DNA from: Bermanella sp047621325
GTDB lineage: Bacteria > Pseudomonadota > Gammaproteobacteria > Pseudomonadales > Oceanobacteraceae
Assembly: GCA_047621325.1 (NCBI GenBank)
Contig: JBLHLT010000001.1
Span: 124,001 to 188,000, forward strand
Reading direction: 5' to 3'
Length of the DNA stretch: 64,000 nucleotides
Positions 18,387 to 27,056 of this stretch are shown here, piece by piece. A model generated the notes under the pieces. That model was not told where the DNA came from, ran no database searches, and was given only the letters and a program-made list of their open reading frames with translations. A program made the translations under genes and the position numbers. Position 1 is the stretch's first letter, and every line of letters begins with the position of its first letter.

Positions 18387-18656
18387 ATGAATAACAACCT
18401 CTTCGACATTGATCATCAACGCGAGCAAAAGCGCTTCATCATTGTTGTAGCCGATGATGCCGCTGTGCTTGAGTACCAGTTATTAGACAACAATATCGTG
18501 GATTTTACTCGCACCTATGTACCACCTCGTCATCGCGGTCAAGGCCACGCCGAGGCATTGGTACAGGCCGGTTTAGCTTGGGCAAACCAGCAAGGCTATC
18601 AACTACAAGCAAGCTGCTGGTATGTGGATAAGTTCTTAAAATTAGATGCCAAATAA
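18387..18656 (+). CDS. small GNAT-fold N-acetyltransferase (YjdJ-like)
   Basis: An 89-residue protein of the COG2388 minimal GNAT family. The acetyl-CoA loop is RTYVPPRHRGQGHAEALVQ, followed by an alpha/beta end with CWYVDKF. The family lacks the N-terminal part of full GNAT enzymes and its substrates are unknown. It overlaps the GIY-YIG gene by 11 bp, so the two are likely one transcription unit. Confidence 0.88.
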   Translation: MNNNLFDIDHQREQKRFIIVVADDAAVLEYQLLDNNIVDFTRTYVPPRHRGQGHAEALVQAGLAWANQQGYQLQASCWYVDKFLKLDAK

Positions 18657-18918
18657 CATGAGCTGGTTTGTATACGTGCTCAAGTGCGCCGACGATACTC
18701 TTTACACCGGTGTCACCACCGACATAACGCGCCGAGTACAAGAACACAACCAGTGCCCAAAAAAAGGGGCTAAATACACTAAGGTGCGTCGACCGGTGCA
18801 TTTGGTTTATCACGAACCGCAGCCGTGTCGCTCAAGCGCCTGTAAACGAGAAGCGGCTATTAAAAAGCTTTCGCGCCCGCAAAAACTATCTCTTATTTCT
18901 CAATCAACACCAGCTTAA
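18646..18918 (+). CDS. GIY-YIG endonuclease-domain protein (YhbQ-like)
   Basis: A 90-residue single-domain GIY-YIG protein. The signature is FVYVLKCADDTLYTGVT, followed by the catalytic-helix arginine (DITRRVQEHN) and a KYTK..RPV..VY strand. UPF0213/YhbQ proteins are small nucleases of unclear role, perhaps in DNA repair. The start may be 18646 or 18658 (MSWFVYVL). The 3' end overlaps the convergent YgjP-like gene by 15 bp. Confidence 0.92.
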   Translation: MPNNMSWFVYVLKCADDTLYTGVTTDITRRVQEHNQCPKKGAKYTKVRRPVHLVYHEPQPCRSSACKREAAIKKLSRPQKLSLISQSTPA

Positions 18919-19596
18919 GCGAACACTATTTTGCTTTAACCACGCTTGCTGGTTTTTATAATCAGGGCAGTGACGTGCCACTAATCGCCAAAATGCTTGG
19001 CTATGATTAGGGTGCTGTAAATGGCAGATTTCATGGCAAATTAAATAATCGATCACGGCGCTAGGGGCACCCATAATCAGCCAGTTATATTGAATATCGC
19101 CCTTTGAAGTGCAGTGACCCCATTTGGTTTTGGTACGCCGAAACTTCACGTTTTTTAGCTTATGATCAAGCCCGTACTGTTTCGCTATAGCCAAAGTTCG
19201 CGGCACCATATAAGCGCTGGCCTTAAGTTTGAAAAACCGCTCTAACGCCGATTGCATCTGTTCGTTACGCTGCACGCCTAACACAAACGCACCCGCTTCA
19301 ACTTCGACACCTCTGAGTTCAGCGCGAAGACTGATAACGCAAGGCTCGCCTAACCACAGCAAGCTCTCACCATCGGCAAGTACCGGACGCTGCTGGTTGC
19401 TCTTAGCTTGTTGGGCTAACTTAGTACGAATCCAAGATTGTTTGCTATGTAAAAACTCAAGCGCCCATTGATCTTCGACAAAATAGGGAATGCGCACTTC
19501 AACCCTACCGGTACGTACATGAATCGCCGCGGTTTTACGCTTAGAACGTACAATGCTGTATGGGAAATCCAGCTGTATAAGGCAGCTCAAACTCAT
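18904..19596 (-). CDS. YgjP-like M48/SprT-type metallopeptidase (DUF45)
   Basis: A 230-residue soluble zincin. The zinc motif HEICH is in CHEICHLQHPNHSQAFW, with the distal ligand H in PNHSQAFW. The preceding KTKWGHCTSKGDI stretch is the DUF45/YgjP hallmark. The biological substrate is not established. Its ATG overlaps the DUF3820 stop by 4 bp, so the pair is translationally coupled. Confidence 0.93.
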   Translation of the reverse strand: MSLSCLIQLDFPYSIVRSKRKTAAIHVRTGRVEVRIPYFVEDQWALEFLHSKQSWIRTKLAQQAKSNQQRPVLADGESLLWLGEPCVISLRAELRGVEVEAGAFVLGVQRNEQMQSALERFFKLKASAYMVPRTLAIAKQYGLDHKLKNVKFRRTKTKWGHCTSKGDIQYNWLIMGAPSAVIDYLICHEICHLQHPNHSQAFWRLVARHCPDYKNQQAWLKQNSVRLSWC

Positions 19597-19826
19597 TCAT
19601 TAACCACATAGGTTTTACCACGCAAGGGATTGAGAATCCCCTCTAGGCCATTGATTTTCACTTCTAAACACAGCCCCAACAGCATCCCCAAGCGTCCCTG
19701 TGGGAAGCCCTTATGCTGAAACCATAACAGGTACTCTTCCGGCAGGTCGATGAGCACTCGGCCCTGATACTTGCCAAACGGCATGGGCATGTTGGCCAGA
19801 GCCAGTAAATCTTTTTGATCAAACAT
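19593..19826 (-). CDS. DUF3820 family protein
   Basis: A 77-residue protein with the DUF3820 core MPFGKYQGRVLIDLPEEYLL. Related segments occur near exonuclease domains, but stand-alone function is unknown. It is the first gene of a two-gene unit with the YgjP-like peptidase. Confidence 0.9.
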   Translation of the reverse strand: MFDQKDLLALANMPMPFGKYQGRVLIDLPEEYLLWFQHKGFPQGRLGMLLGLCLEVKINGLEGILNPLRGKTYVVNE

Positions 19827-19950
19827 GTTTATTCCTCTGGCGAGAGTCTACCACGGCCAATTGCCTCACCCAATCTTGACGCTCACCCCTTGCCTTCATC
19901 CAAACAACAGTCTACATTAGATAAAGCTAATATTAATAGGAATAACCGCT

Positions 19951-20334
19951 GTGGCCATCACCAAAGATGATTTACTCAATAATGCACGTCAGAACCTACA
20001 TATCATCAACGCACAACAAGCTGAAAGCCTAATGGCCAGTGGTGCAACCATGTTGGATGTGCGCGAACCCAGTGAATTCGATATGGGGCATTTACCACAA
20101 GCCGTTCACATTCCAAGGGGGTTGCTCGAATTTATGGTGGGCAGTCACCCTGCACTGCAAGACGTTAAACAACCGCTAGTGGTCTATTGTAAGAATGGAG
20201 GGCGCTCAACATTGGCCGCCGATTTATTACAACGCATGGGGTTTGAGAATATCCATATGCTACAAGGTGGCTTCGACAACTGGAGCGGCACCGTACATAA
20301 AGTAGAAGTCCCAAGTAATCAATATCCAGGCTAA
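19951..20334 (+). CDS. rhodanese-like domain protein
   Basis: A 127-residue single-domain rhodanese. The active-site cysteine is C80 in VVYCKNGGRS, within a six-residue loop typical of sulfurtransferases. The N-terminal DVREPSEFDMGHLPQAVHIP motif is also canonical. The start is GTG at 19951, with AGGA about 10 nt upstream. No signal peptide is seen, so it acts in the cytosol, probably moving sulfane sulfur. An OsmC-like gene follows after 23 bp, a plausible two-gene thiol/peroxide unit. Confidence 0.92.
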   Translation: MAITKDDLLNNARQNLHIINAQQAESLMASGATMLDVREPSEFDMGHLPQAVHIPRGLLEFMVGSHPALQDVKQPLVVYCKNGGRSTLAADLLQRMGFENIHMLQGGFDNWSGTVHKVEVPSNQYPG

Positions 20335-20357
20335 GCCTGATGAAGTGAGGAGTCACC

Positions 20358-20792
20358 ATGAGCGAACACACCGCAAGTATTGCATGGCACGCACTAGGCA
20401 CGTTTAGCCACGACGGTTTCGAGCGCAGCCATCAAGCGACGATTTCTGGCCATACTGTGCCCATGTCTGGCGCAAATACCCCTGCATTTGTCGACCCAGA
20501 GCAAATGCTAGCGGCCAGCTTAGCCAGCTGCCACATGCAAACGTTTTTGCTATTAGCGGCTAAAAAGCGCCTACACGTCACGAGTTATGAAGACACCGCC
20601 ACAGCCAAAGTAGAAACCAATGCTGACGGTAAGCAATATGTCAGTGAAGTGCGTTTGAACCCCAAAGCGGTTTTCACTGGGGATAAAAAGCCATCGCAAG
20701 AAGAAATCGAAAACATGCATCATAAAGCCCATGATCATTGTTTTATCAGTAATTCGTTACTCTCTAAGACATTCATCAACCCCCTGTTTTAA
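20358..20792 (+). CDS. OsmC/Ohr-family thiol peroxidase
   Basis: A 144-residue protein. The two family cysteines are present: C58 in LAASLASCHMQTF and C128 in HDHCFISNS, which together reduce organic hydroperoxides. The sequence is closer to the OsmC-like subgroup than to Ohr. A strong GAGGAG ribosome site precedes the ATG. Position after the rhodanese gene suggests co-expression. Peroxide preference cannot be assigned. Confidence 0.92.
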   Translation: MSEHTASIAWHALGTFSHDGFERSHQATISGHTVPMSGANTPAFVDPEQMLAASLASCHMQTFLLLAAKKRLHVTSYEDTATAKVETNADGKQYVSEVRLNPKAVFTGDKKPSQEEIENMHHKAHDHCFISNSLLSKTFINPLF

Positions 20793-20875
20793 TACGGACC
20801 TTGAATGGCGCGACACATTAAACACAACCGCTTTTGATCAACTACACTTATGCTAAACCCCTAGAGGCCATGCTC

Positions 20876-21151
20876 ATGTCAATTAGCGATCAAATTCAAA
20901 ATTACTATGAAAACAAAGTCGTCGATGCCATTAATCGCATCGCTCAACCCAAGGGCTACAGCCAAGAACAACTCACCGATTTAGCGTGCCTTGCCTTGAA
21001 TAACTTACCGACTCGCTATTACAGACACGAAGTGGATTTAGCCTTTTATATGTCGGCACTAGAACACGAAGAAATTGATGGAAAAGTCGAAAAGGCCGTG
21101 ACCAATGCCATCGCGTATTTAGAAAAAAATCAAGATAAGAAAGGCTCTTAA
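20876..21151 (+). CDS. ComFB-like late competence protein
   Basis: A 91-residue helical protein with the ComFB pattern: IQNYYENKVVDAI, then LPTRYYRHEVDLAFYMS (PF10719). Bacillus ComFB sits in the comF operon, and its function is unknown. The open frame begins at a TTG (20834), and ATGs occur at 20870 and 20876. 20876 is preferred because AGAGG is about 8 nt upstream. It stands alone between convergent genes. Confidence 0.85.
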   Translation: MSISDQIQNYYENKVVDAINRIAQPKGYSQEQLTDLACLALNNLPTRYYRHEVDLAFYMSALEHEEIDGKVEKAVTNAIAYLEKNQDKKGS

Positions 21152-21157
21152 AAGGGG

Positions 21158-21961
21158 TTAAGGCAGTGCAATAACCTGCCCTTGTTGAAACTCTTTGAGT
21201 TTCGCATGCAATAGAATTTCTAAGTGCTCAGGGCCCGTTGCCTGACTATTCGGCTTTCCCCATTCAATATTACTGGACTGCAACGCCTTATAAACCATTG
21301 GAGCCAATGACACCCGCTCCTTTAAAATCACAAACTCGGTCGATACATTTGCTTCTAATTCCTCGACGATCCTTAAGTGATTTTGCCTAATGCGTTCATC
21401 TAAAGAGTACCAATATTCAGTAATGATAACCGCAGCATCCCAACCCCCTTTTAATACCGACATCATCATATTGTCATAGGAATTACGATGTTGAATCTCC
21501 ATTTTCTTTAATAAATCCAAGTTTCTGGCAGCCTCTAAAAAGACACTACCACTGGCCGACAAAGGGCTATTTACCAACACCTTGCGGCCTGCCAGATCGT
21601 TCATATTGAAAATATTTTCTTTCTTTCTAGCGATTACATATGCCTTTCTTGGGCCATTAATAATTTGTGACGCAACCGCAGAATAATCCAATTGTTTTAA
21701 CACATTAAAGTACGGGCCAGGCACAACTGCCAACGTGTACTCACGACGAAATAATGCCATAACAAATTCTTCAAAGTCTCTTTGAATCGTATAGCTAACC
21801 GAACAACCTGATGCTTGCTCTAATTGCTGATGAAATTCGCCAAAGAATTTTGTTACCACTAACGGACTAACAAATGGCGCATAGTTAATCGTAATAGGCT
21901 GTGAACATGCCAACGTATGAGAGGAAAATATTAAGGACAAACAAATAATCAATACTCGCAT
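21158..21961 (-). CDS. orphan PhnD-like periplasmic binding protein
   Basis: A 267-residue secreted protein. The signal peptide is MRVLIICLSLIFSSHTLA. The mature part matches phosphate/phosphite/phosphonate-binding PhnD-like proteins (PF12974): INYAPFVSPLVVTKFFGEF at the start, then VVPGPYFNVLKQ and GRKVLVNSPLSASGS. No phn permease or ATPase genes are adjacent. Stand-alone proteins of this fold may be sensors or detached SBPs; the ligand is unknown. Confidence 0.82.
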   Translation of the reverse strand: MRVLIICLSLIFSSHTLACSQPITINYAPFVSPLVVTKFFGEFHQQLEQASGCSVSYTIQRDFEEFVMALFRREYTLAVVPGPYFNVLKQLDYSAVASQIINGPRKAYVIARKKENIFNMNDLAGRKVLVNSPLSASGSVFLEAARNLDLLKKMEIQHRNSYDNMMMSVLKGGWDAAVIITEYWYSLDERIRQNHLRIVEELEANVSTEFVILKERVSLAPMVYKALQSSNIEWGKPNSQATGPEHLEILLHAKLKEFQQGQVIALP

Positions 21962-22030
21962 AAAAACCTCGCTGCAAGTACAGAGTATAGATACTACTCG
22001 TGAAATGGCTATTTACGCTTAACCAGAATT

Positions 22031-22651
22031 TTAGTAGCGAAATGCAAAGTTCAGGTTGTAAAAATTGACGCCGTTATTAGGCAACTTAATACTATTATTT
22101 GAGTAGTGCTGAAGCTGTAACGTCCAAGTCGCTTGAGGAGTAAAATACCCCCCAAACGCCAAAGAGTTTGAGAATTGAAAATTAGTACTGAGCTGCCGAT
22201 CATTGATACTGCTGCGCGATAAAACTGATGCACCAACCGAGGTTTCAATAAAGCTGAGGATACTAGAATAAGACCAGTTCAAACGAAACACAGGAATGAA
22301 CTCTAAACCATTGACGACCCCTTCTTGCCCATCAACAATCGTGCTTTGCCAGTAGTTATAGGCAAATAAATAATAGTGAGTAAGCTCCGCATCCCCTAAG
22401 TGGCCAATCACATCGTTTTTATACCAGCGAAAACCCATTTTAACGCCCAGCAAATCCTCTGACGACATTGGCGTTATACTATACTCATCGGCATCCAGCG
22501 GATTCGTGCCCAGCGTTAACATCAAACTGGTGATCATGGCGGTGCGCCAGCCCCAAGTTTCTTTTGTGTCACTTTTTAATGTTTCGCCCTCAGCCGCCAA
22601 CAACAGCGATGGACTTAAAAGAACAAAAATAAATACAAGAATACGAATCAT
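22031..22651 (-). CDS. PagL-like lipid A 3-O-deacylase / acyloxyacyl hydrolase
   Basis: A 206-residue outer-membrane protein with a signal peptide (IRILVFIFVLLSPSLLLA) and a barrel-like chain ending FAFRY. The C-terminal HYSNNSIKLPNNGVNF matches the PagL catalytic region, with His and Ser in place (HxS). The residue 14 after the His, Glu in Pseudomonas PagL, is Asn here, so catalysis may differ. Start ATG 22651 is chosen over 22675 because AAGG precedes it and it begins at the signal peptide. Confidence 0.75.
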   Translation of the reverse strand: MIRILVFIFVLLSPSLLLAAEGETLKSDTKETWGWRTAMITSLMLTLGTNPLDADEYSITPMSSEDLLGVKMGFRWYKNDVIGHLGDAELTHYYLFAYNYWQSTIVDGQEGVVNGLEFIPVFRLNWSYSSILSFIETSVGASVLSRSSINDRQLSTNFQFSNSLAFGGYFTPQATWTLQLQHYSNNSIKLPNNGVNFYNLNFAFRY

Positions 22652-22883
22652 GGTGCCTTCCATGTATAACGCCAATCAAACATTGAAGTAGGCAAAGTTT
22701 GAAACAGCAAATTAAGCGCCATATTCTACTGACTCAGCAAAACATAACTAGTACCCAATAATGCAACAAAGCATTCCGGGTTCTTCCCTGATAAAGCCAA
22801 AGACTATTTAAGACTCTTTACTTGGCTGTCTTCAAACTATAGTAGATAAAAAATACTTCGGCCTAGCACAGACCAGCCAGTTT

Positions 22884-22919
22884 AAAAAAAAGACACCCCG
22901 TCTGTATAGACGAGGTGTC
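22884..22919 (-). terminator. terminator downstream of mqo
   Basis: Read on the minus strand, a hairpin (GACACC..CGTC / GACG..GGTGTC, one mismatch) is followed by eight Ts. It starts 7 nt after the mqo stop. Confidence 0.88.
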
Positions 22920-22925
22920 GATAAC

Positions 22926-24419
22926 CTAAGAATTTAGATTTAAAGTAGCAAGGGTATCTTGACGCACGCGATTTAGTAGCTGCTCATCATTAATTAAAGA
23001 CTCACCATAAGATGGGATCATTTCTTTCAGTTTGGCTTTCCATTGATCATTCTCTAAACGATCAGCAAAACAGCGTTCAATGACATCAATCATGGCATGC
23101 ACCGCGGTCGACGCACCAGGCGAGGCTCCCAGCAAAGAAGCCAGTGAGCCATCTTGCGCCGCAACAATCTCGGTACCAAACTCTAACTTACCGCCGCCTT
23201 TTGCATCTTTCTTAATAATTTGTACGCGCTGACCCGCATCGGCCAATGTCCAATTTTCATTTTTCGCTTTCGGGAAGTAGTTACGCAACGCACTCATACG
23301 AGAACTATTAGACTGAAACACTTCACTAATAAGGTACTTGGTTAAGTCCATATTATTCATGCCGACCGACATCATCGGCTTCAAATTATTACCACGAATC
23401 GAAGACGGCAAGTCGAGAATCGACCCTTTCTTCAAAAACTTAGTGGTGAAACCGGCAAATGGGCCAAACAATAACGCTTTCTTACCGTTGATCATGCGGG
23501 TATCAAGATGGGGCACCGACATTGGCGGCGCTCCAATTGCGGCTTTACCATATACTTTTGCATGGTGCTGTTTAGCCACTTCTGTATCGCTGCACACTAA
23601 CCACTGGCCACTGACAGGGAAGCCGCCATAACCATCGCTCTCAGGAATTTCTGATTTCTGTAACAACGGCAACGCACCACCACCAGCACCTAAGAATACA
23701 AATTTAGAGCGGATTCGGCTTTTCTTGCCACTTTCACGATCTTCTATTATTACCGACCAACCACCTTGGCTTGAGCGTTGCAAATCTTCTACATCGTGAT
23801 TTAGGATTAATTCAAAATTTTCTTGTTCAACAAGGTGCGCCATCATGTAGCGAGCAAGCGAACCAAAATCGACATCCGAACCGTGCGGCATAAACGTCGC
23901 TGCAACCGGCTCTTTTGGATCACGGCCTTTCATAATTAATGGCATCCATTGCATTAATTGCTCTGGGTCTTCGCTGTATTGCATCCCTTTGAACAAATGA
24001 TGGGCACTCATTAACTCGAAACGCTTTTTCAAAAATGCGACATTTTTCTCACCCCACACAAAGCTCAAATGCGGCGTGCGATTAATGAATTCTTGGGGAT
24101 TTGGCAAAACAGACGTTTTAACTAAGTGGCTCCAAAACTGTAGCGACAACTCAAACATAGAGTTAATCGTCAGTGCCTTTGAGATATCCACATTACCTTG
24201 ATCATCTTCTGGGGTGTAATTGAGTTCACAATACGCAGCGTGCCCCGTACCGGCATTATTCCAGCCATCGGTGCTTTCTTTTGCAACACTTTTTAAGCGC
24301 TCGACCACGCCTATTTTTAATGAAGGGTCTAATTGTTTGAGGATCATGGCAAGAGTGCTGCTCATCGCACCTGCACCGACTAGTAAGACATCTACCGTTT
24401 TAACTGTCATGGTTTTCAC
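22926..24419 (-). CDS. mqo: malate:quinone oxidoreductase
   Basis: A 497-residue FAD enzyme that oxidises malate to oxaloacetate and passes electrons to quinone at the inner face of the membrane. The FAD motif VLLVGAGAMSSTLAMIL and the DGWNNAGTGHAAYCELNY segment are diagnostic, as is the C-terminal SPGASTAVHAM. Length is typical (490-500). It forms a monocistronic unit with a terminator after it and a 229-bp gap before it. Confidence 0.97.
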   Translation of the reverse strand: MKTMTVKTVDVLLVGAGAMSSTLAMILKQLDPSLKIGVVERLKSVAKESTDGWNNAGTGHAAYCELNYTPEDDQGNVDISKALTINSMFELSLQFWSHLVKTSVLPNPQEFINRTPHLSFVWGEKNVAFLKKRFELMSAHHLFKGMQYSEDPEQLMQWMPLIMKGRDPKEPVAATFMPHGSDVDFGSLARYMMAHLVEQENFELILNHDVEDLQRSSQGGWSVIIEDRESGKKSRIRSKFVFLGAGGGALPLLQKSEIPESDGYGGFPVSGQWLVCSDTEVAKQHHAKVYGKAAIGAPPMSVPHLDTRMINGKKALLFGPFAGFTTKFLKKGSILDLPSSIRGNNLKPMMSVGMNNMDLTKYLISEVFQSNSSRMSALRNYFPKAKNENWTLADAGQRVQIIKKDAKGGGKLEFGTEIVAAQDGSLASLLGASPGASTAVHAMIDVIERCFADRLENDQWKAKLKEMIPSYGESLINDEQLLNRVRQDTLATLNLNS

Positions 24420-24547
24420 GCTCTACTTTTAATAAAAACTGGCCCGCTACCTGTGCTTAAAAACACCCATACTTTTTGTAAAAGTAAACGGTAGGGCTGC
24501 CGTGACGTTTTATGACTACACGGCTGAATTTGGAGGCATATCATAAC

Positions 24548-24574
24548 AAAAAGCCAAATAAAACGGGGCTTTTT
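24548..24574. terminator. hairpin between alr and the mqo promoter region
   Basis: AAAAAGCC and GGCTTTTT form an 8-bp stem around an 11-nt loop, with an A-run and a T-run. It lies 75 bp beyond the alr stop and would terminate alr transcripts on the minus strand. Confidence 0.7.
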
Positions 24575-24648
24575 GTGAACAAATGTTCAATCAACTCTCT
24601 TATTAAAGCTTAGACGATTTTAAGCCCTGATAAAGTGCACAGCTGTAA

Positions 24649-25722
24649 TTAACGCCCCAGATATCGAACCTTTACTCGCAAAGTAACCTGACAGAATAAT
24701 TCATAAGAAATGGTGTCGCAGTGTTTCGCGACTATGTCAGCGCTTAAGCCAGTGCCCCATAAGGTAACGGTATCACCTAATGCGACATCCATGCCCGTTA
24801 CATCGACGGTAATCATATCCATTGAAACTCGACCCGCTAAAGGACGCTGCTGGCCGTGAATCAACACCGGTGTGCCATTTTTAGCACTACGAGGATAACC
24901 ATCACCATAACCAATCGCCACTGCGGCAATACGGCAATTTTTATCCGCTACATAGGCTTGACCATAACCCACACTTTCACCCGCACGCACATCATGTAAC
25001 GCGATGATCTCACTTTGCAGGGTCATCACGGGCAACAAACCCAACTCTGGGCCGGTTTTATCCACAAGCGGGCTAGAACCATACAGCATGATGCCGGGGC
25101 GAATAGCTTGATGATGACACTGAGGCAATGTCAGTACCGCAGCGCTATTACACAAGCTCATAGGGAGTTTCATTGCGAGCAACGGCTGTAATGCCCGTAT
25201 TTGCTGCTCTATAAATGGGTGTCCCGTCTCGTCTGCGCAGGCGAAATGGCTCATCAACTGAATATCTCTCACCACATTTAAAGCTCGTAATTGGCTCACG
25301 ACACTGGGCACGTCCTGCACAGCAAAGCCGAGGCGATGCATGCCACTGTCCACCTTCACAAACACATGAATGGTGCCGCCACTTAATTCGGATAACCAAG
25401 CAACCTGCTGCTGATTATGCAATGCCAGCTCTAGGTCTAGCTCTACAGCGGTTAGACACTCTTGCGCATCCATTGGGCCTTCTAGTACTAAGATAGGTAA
25501 TAAAATACCCAGCTCACGCAACGTCACGGCTTCGTCGACGCATGCCACCGCAAAACCATCAACCGCTGGTGCCAGCGCGCTCGCCACTTCACTGACACCA
25601 TGGCCATATGCATTGGCTTTTACGACCGCATAGGCATGGCTTTTAGGCGCACTGCGCTTGGCTAGCTGATAATTTTCACGTAATGCTTGAAGATCAATGA
25701 TTGCTTGTGTGGCCCTTGCCAT
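24649..25722 (-). CDS. alr: alanine racemase
   Basis: A 357-residue PLP enzyme making D-alanine for peptidoglycan. The PLP lysine is in AVVKANAYGHG and the second catalytic region is VGYGQAYVADKNCRIAAVAIG. The substrate-loop motif PLAGRVSMDMITVDVTG is intact. The frame is open 50 codons further upstream, but homologues begin at MARATQAIIDL, so ATG 25722 is used. In many gammaproteobacteria alr follows dnaB; here its divergent neighbours are other replication proteins, a helicase-loader-like pair. Confidence 0.95.
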   Translation of the reverse strand: MARATQAIIDLQALRENYQLAKRSAPKSHAYAVVKANAYGHGVSEVASALAPAVDGFAVACVDEAVTLRELGILLPILVLEGPMDAQECLTAVELDLELALHNQQQVAWLSELSGGTIHVFVKVDSGMHRLGFAVQDVPSVVSQLRALNVVRDIQLMSHFACADETGHPFIEQQIRALQPLLAMKLPMSLCNSAAVLTLPQCHHQAIRPGIMLYGSSPLVDKTGPELGLLPVMTLQSEIIALHDVRAGESVGYGQAYVADKNCRIAAVAIGYGDGYPRSAKNGTPVLIHGQQRPLAGRVSMDMITVDVTGMDVALGDTVTLWGTGLSADIVAKHCDTISYELFCQVTLRVKVRYLGR

Positions 25723-25837
25723 ACTGCCTACCTGATAAAAATGCGTTATACTCGCCGGTTCAAATTTGCATCGTACACATTCTAAGCTCACGGCATACTT
25801 TGTAACTAACCCTTGGCAACACGCCAACTGGTTTTTG

Positions 25838-25866
25838 TTACCTATGACATGAAATGTCCTAGGTAA
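25838..25866. repeat. 13-bp inverted repeat in the alr / dnaT-like divergent promoter region
   Basis: TTACCTATGACAT and ATGTCCTAGGTAA are inverted copies (12 of 13 positions pair) separated by GAA. There is no T-run, so it looks more like a protein-binding operator or a leader hairpin than a terminator. It lies 116 bp upstream of the alr ATG and 90 bp upstream of the DnaT-like ATG. Confidence 0.6.
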
Positions 25867-25955
25867 TTTCATACAAATACTTTAGCTTAGTTGTACCATT
25901 ACACCCTGCAAATCCCCTGGCATTGTACCGCTTTTAAGATGAATACGTAGTAATT

Positions 25956-27056
25956 ATGGGTCACAGTTTAATTCCAGAACGCATGCTAGTGGTTTCACCT
26001 AGCCTTGCTGCCACCATAGGTCTTGAAGAGGCAATTGTCTTACAAGCGCTTAATGATGGCGCGCAACCTCATGATGCGGATTGGCAGTTCATCAATAAGA
26101 TCACACTGCGTAAGTGGTTACCTTTTTGGGACGATGCCCAAATCAAGCGTATTTTAAAAAACCTATCCGACAAAGGCATCGTGCATTACAACAGCCCGCC
26201 ATTTGGTCAAAGCGATCAACTGTTTTATAGCTTTCAAGCCAAAGCACCGGCCAGTGGGCAGCAAAGTAAAACTCAACAAGCCTACAAACAATCTCAGCAA
26301 CAGTATAAAAATGTGATTGCTGCCAATTGGCAGCCTGATCACGAAACCTTGCGCTATATTGCAGAAACCCTTGGCATTGCCAAACGTTATGCTCAAGCGC
26401 AAGTGAAAGAATTTGTTTATCACCACCAAAGCCAAGGTACGCTAGCCGCCAGCTGGTCAACCATGTTTATTCGCTGGGTTAATAAACGCAATAAAGAAGA
26501 TCAAAGTCATCCTGCTGTTTTCCAAGGGGATGCTAATCGCAAAATGCAAATGACCGCTGAATGGCAACCTGAAGACAGCACCTTAGAGATCCTACAAAAA
26601 GCCGGTGTCGACCCAAGCTTTATGCAGGACTGCATTAGCGAATTTATTTTATATTGGAAAGAAAAAGGCGATGCTCACGATACTTGGAACACCAAGTTTG
26701 TCGCATGGGTTCGCCGTCAATGGGCGCGCTTTAGTTCAAGCTTGGCGCATCCCAGTGATCCTGTGCCCATGTACGATGGCTGGACACCCTCTGAAGATGT
26801 ATTTGAAATTTTGGCGATGGCAAGTATTGATCGCAATTTTGCGCAAAGCATCGTGCCAGAATTTGTTTTATACTGGCGTGACAGTAATCAGCTGCACACC
26901 TCTTGGAATAGCAAGTTTTTACAACATGCCAAACACTTATGGAGTAAGCGCTTAAATGGTCAGCAAGGTAACGCCGCAACTTCTCAACGAGATTACATTG
27001 CAAGTACAAGCATCGCCGAAAGAGTCACCGACCTCAGCTGGGCAAACGATCTCTAA
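25956..27056 (+). CDS. DnaT-like primosomal protein with three DnaT C-terminal-type repeats
   Basis: A 366-residue protein. Residues 1-95 resemble a winged-helix replication-initiator domain (LEEAIVLQAL; FWDDAQIKRILKNLSDKGIV). Three repeats follow, at about 121-178, 199-258 and 271-332. Each has W.P...TLE.., a central EF.LYW or EFVYHH block and a W.TKF..WV-like end, as in the ssDNA-binding C-terminal domain of DnaT. E. coli DnaT has one such domain. The next gene overlaps by 101 bp and encodes a lambda P-like loader. A role in DnaB helicase loading or restart is inferred. Confidence 0.8.
   Translation: MGHSLIPERMLVVSPSLAATIGLEEAIVLQALNDGAQPHDADWQFINKITLRKWLPFWDDAQIKRILKNLSDKGIVHYNSPPFGQSDQLFYSFQAKAPASGQQSKTQQAYKQSQQQYKNVIAANWQPDHETLRYIAETLGIAKRYAQAQVKEFVYHHQSQGTLAASWSTMFIRWVNKRNKEDQSHPAVFQGDANRKMQMTAEWQPEDSTLEILQKAGVDPSFMQDCISEFILYWKEKGDAHDTWNTKFVAWVRRQWARFSSSLAHPSDPVPMYDGWTPSEDVFEILAMASIDRNFAQSIVPEFVLYWRDSNQLHTSWNSKFLQHAKHLWSKRLNGQQGNAATSQRDYIASTSIAERVTDLSWANDL

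Noticed and set aside
24649..25872. Extended alanine racemase starting at 25872
   Set aside because: The extra 50 residues have no homology to Alr and contain the intergenic inverted repeat; the family start is at 25722.
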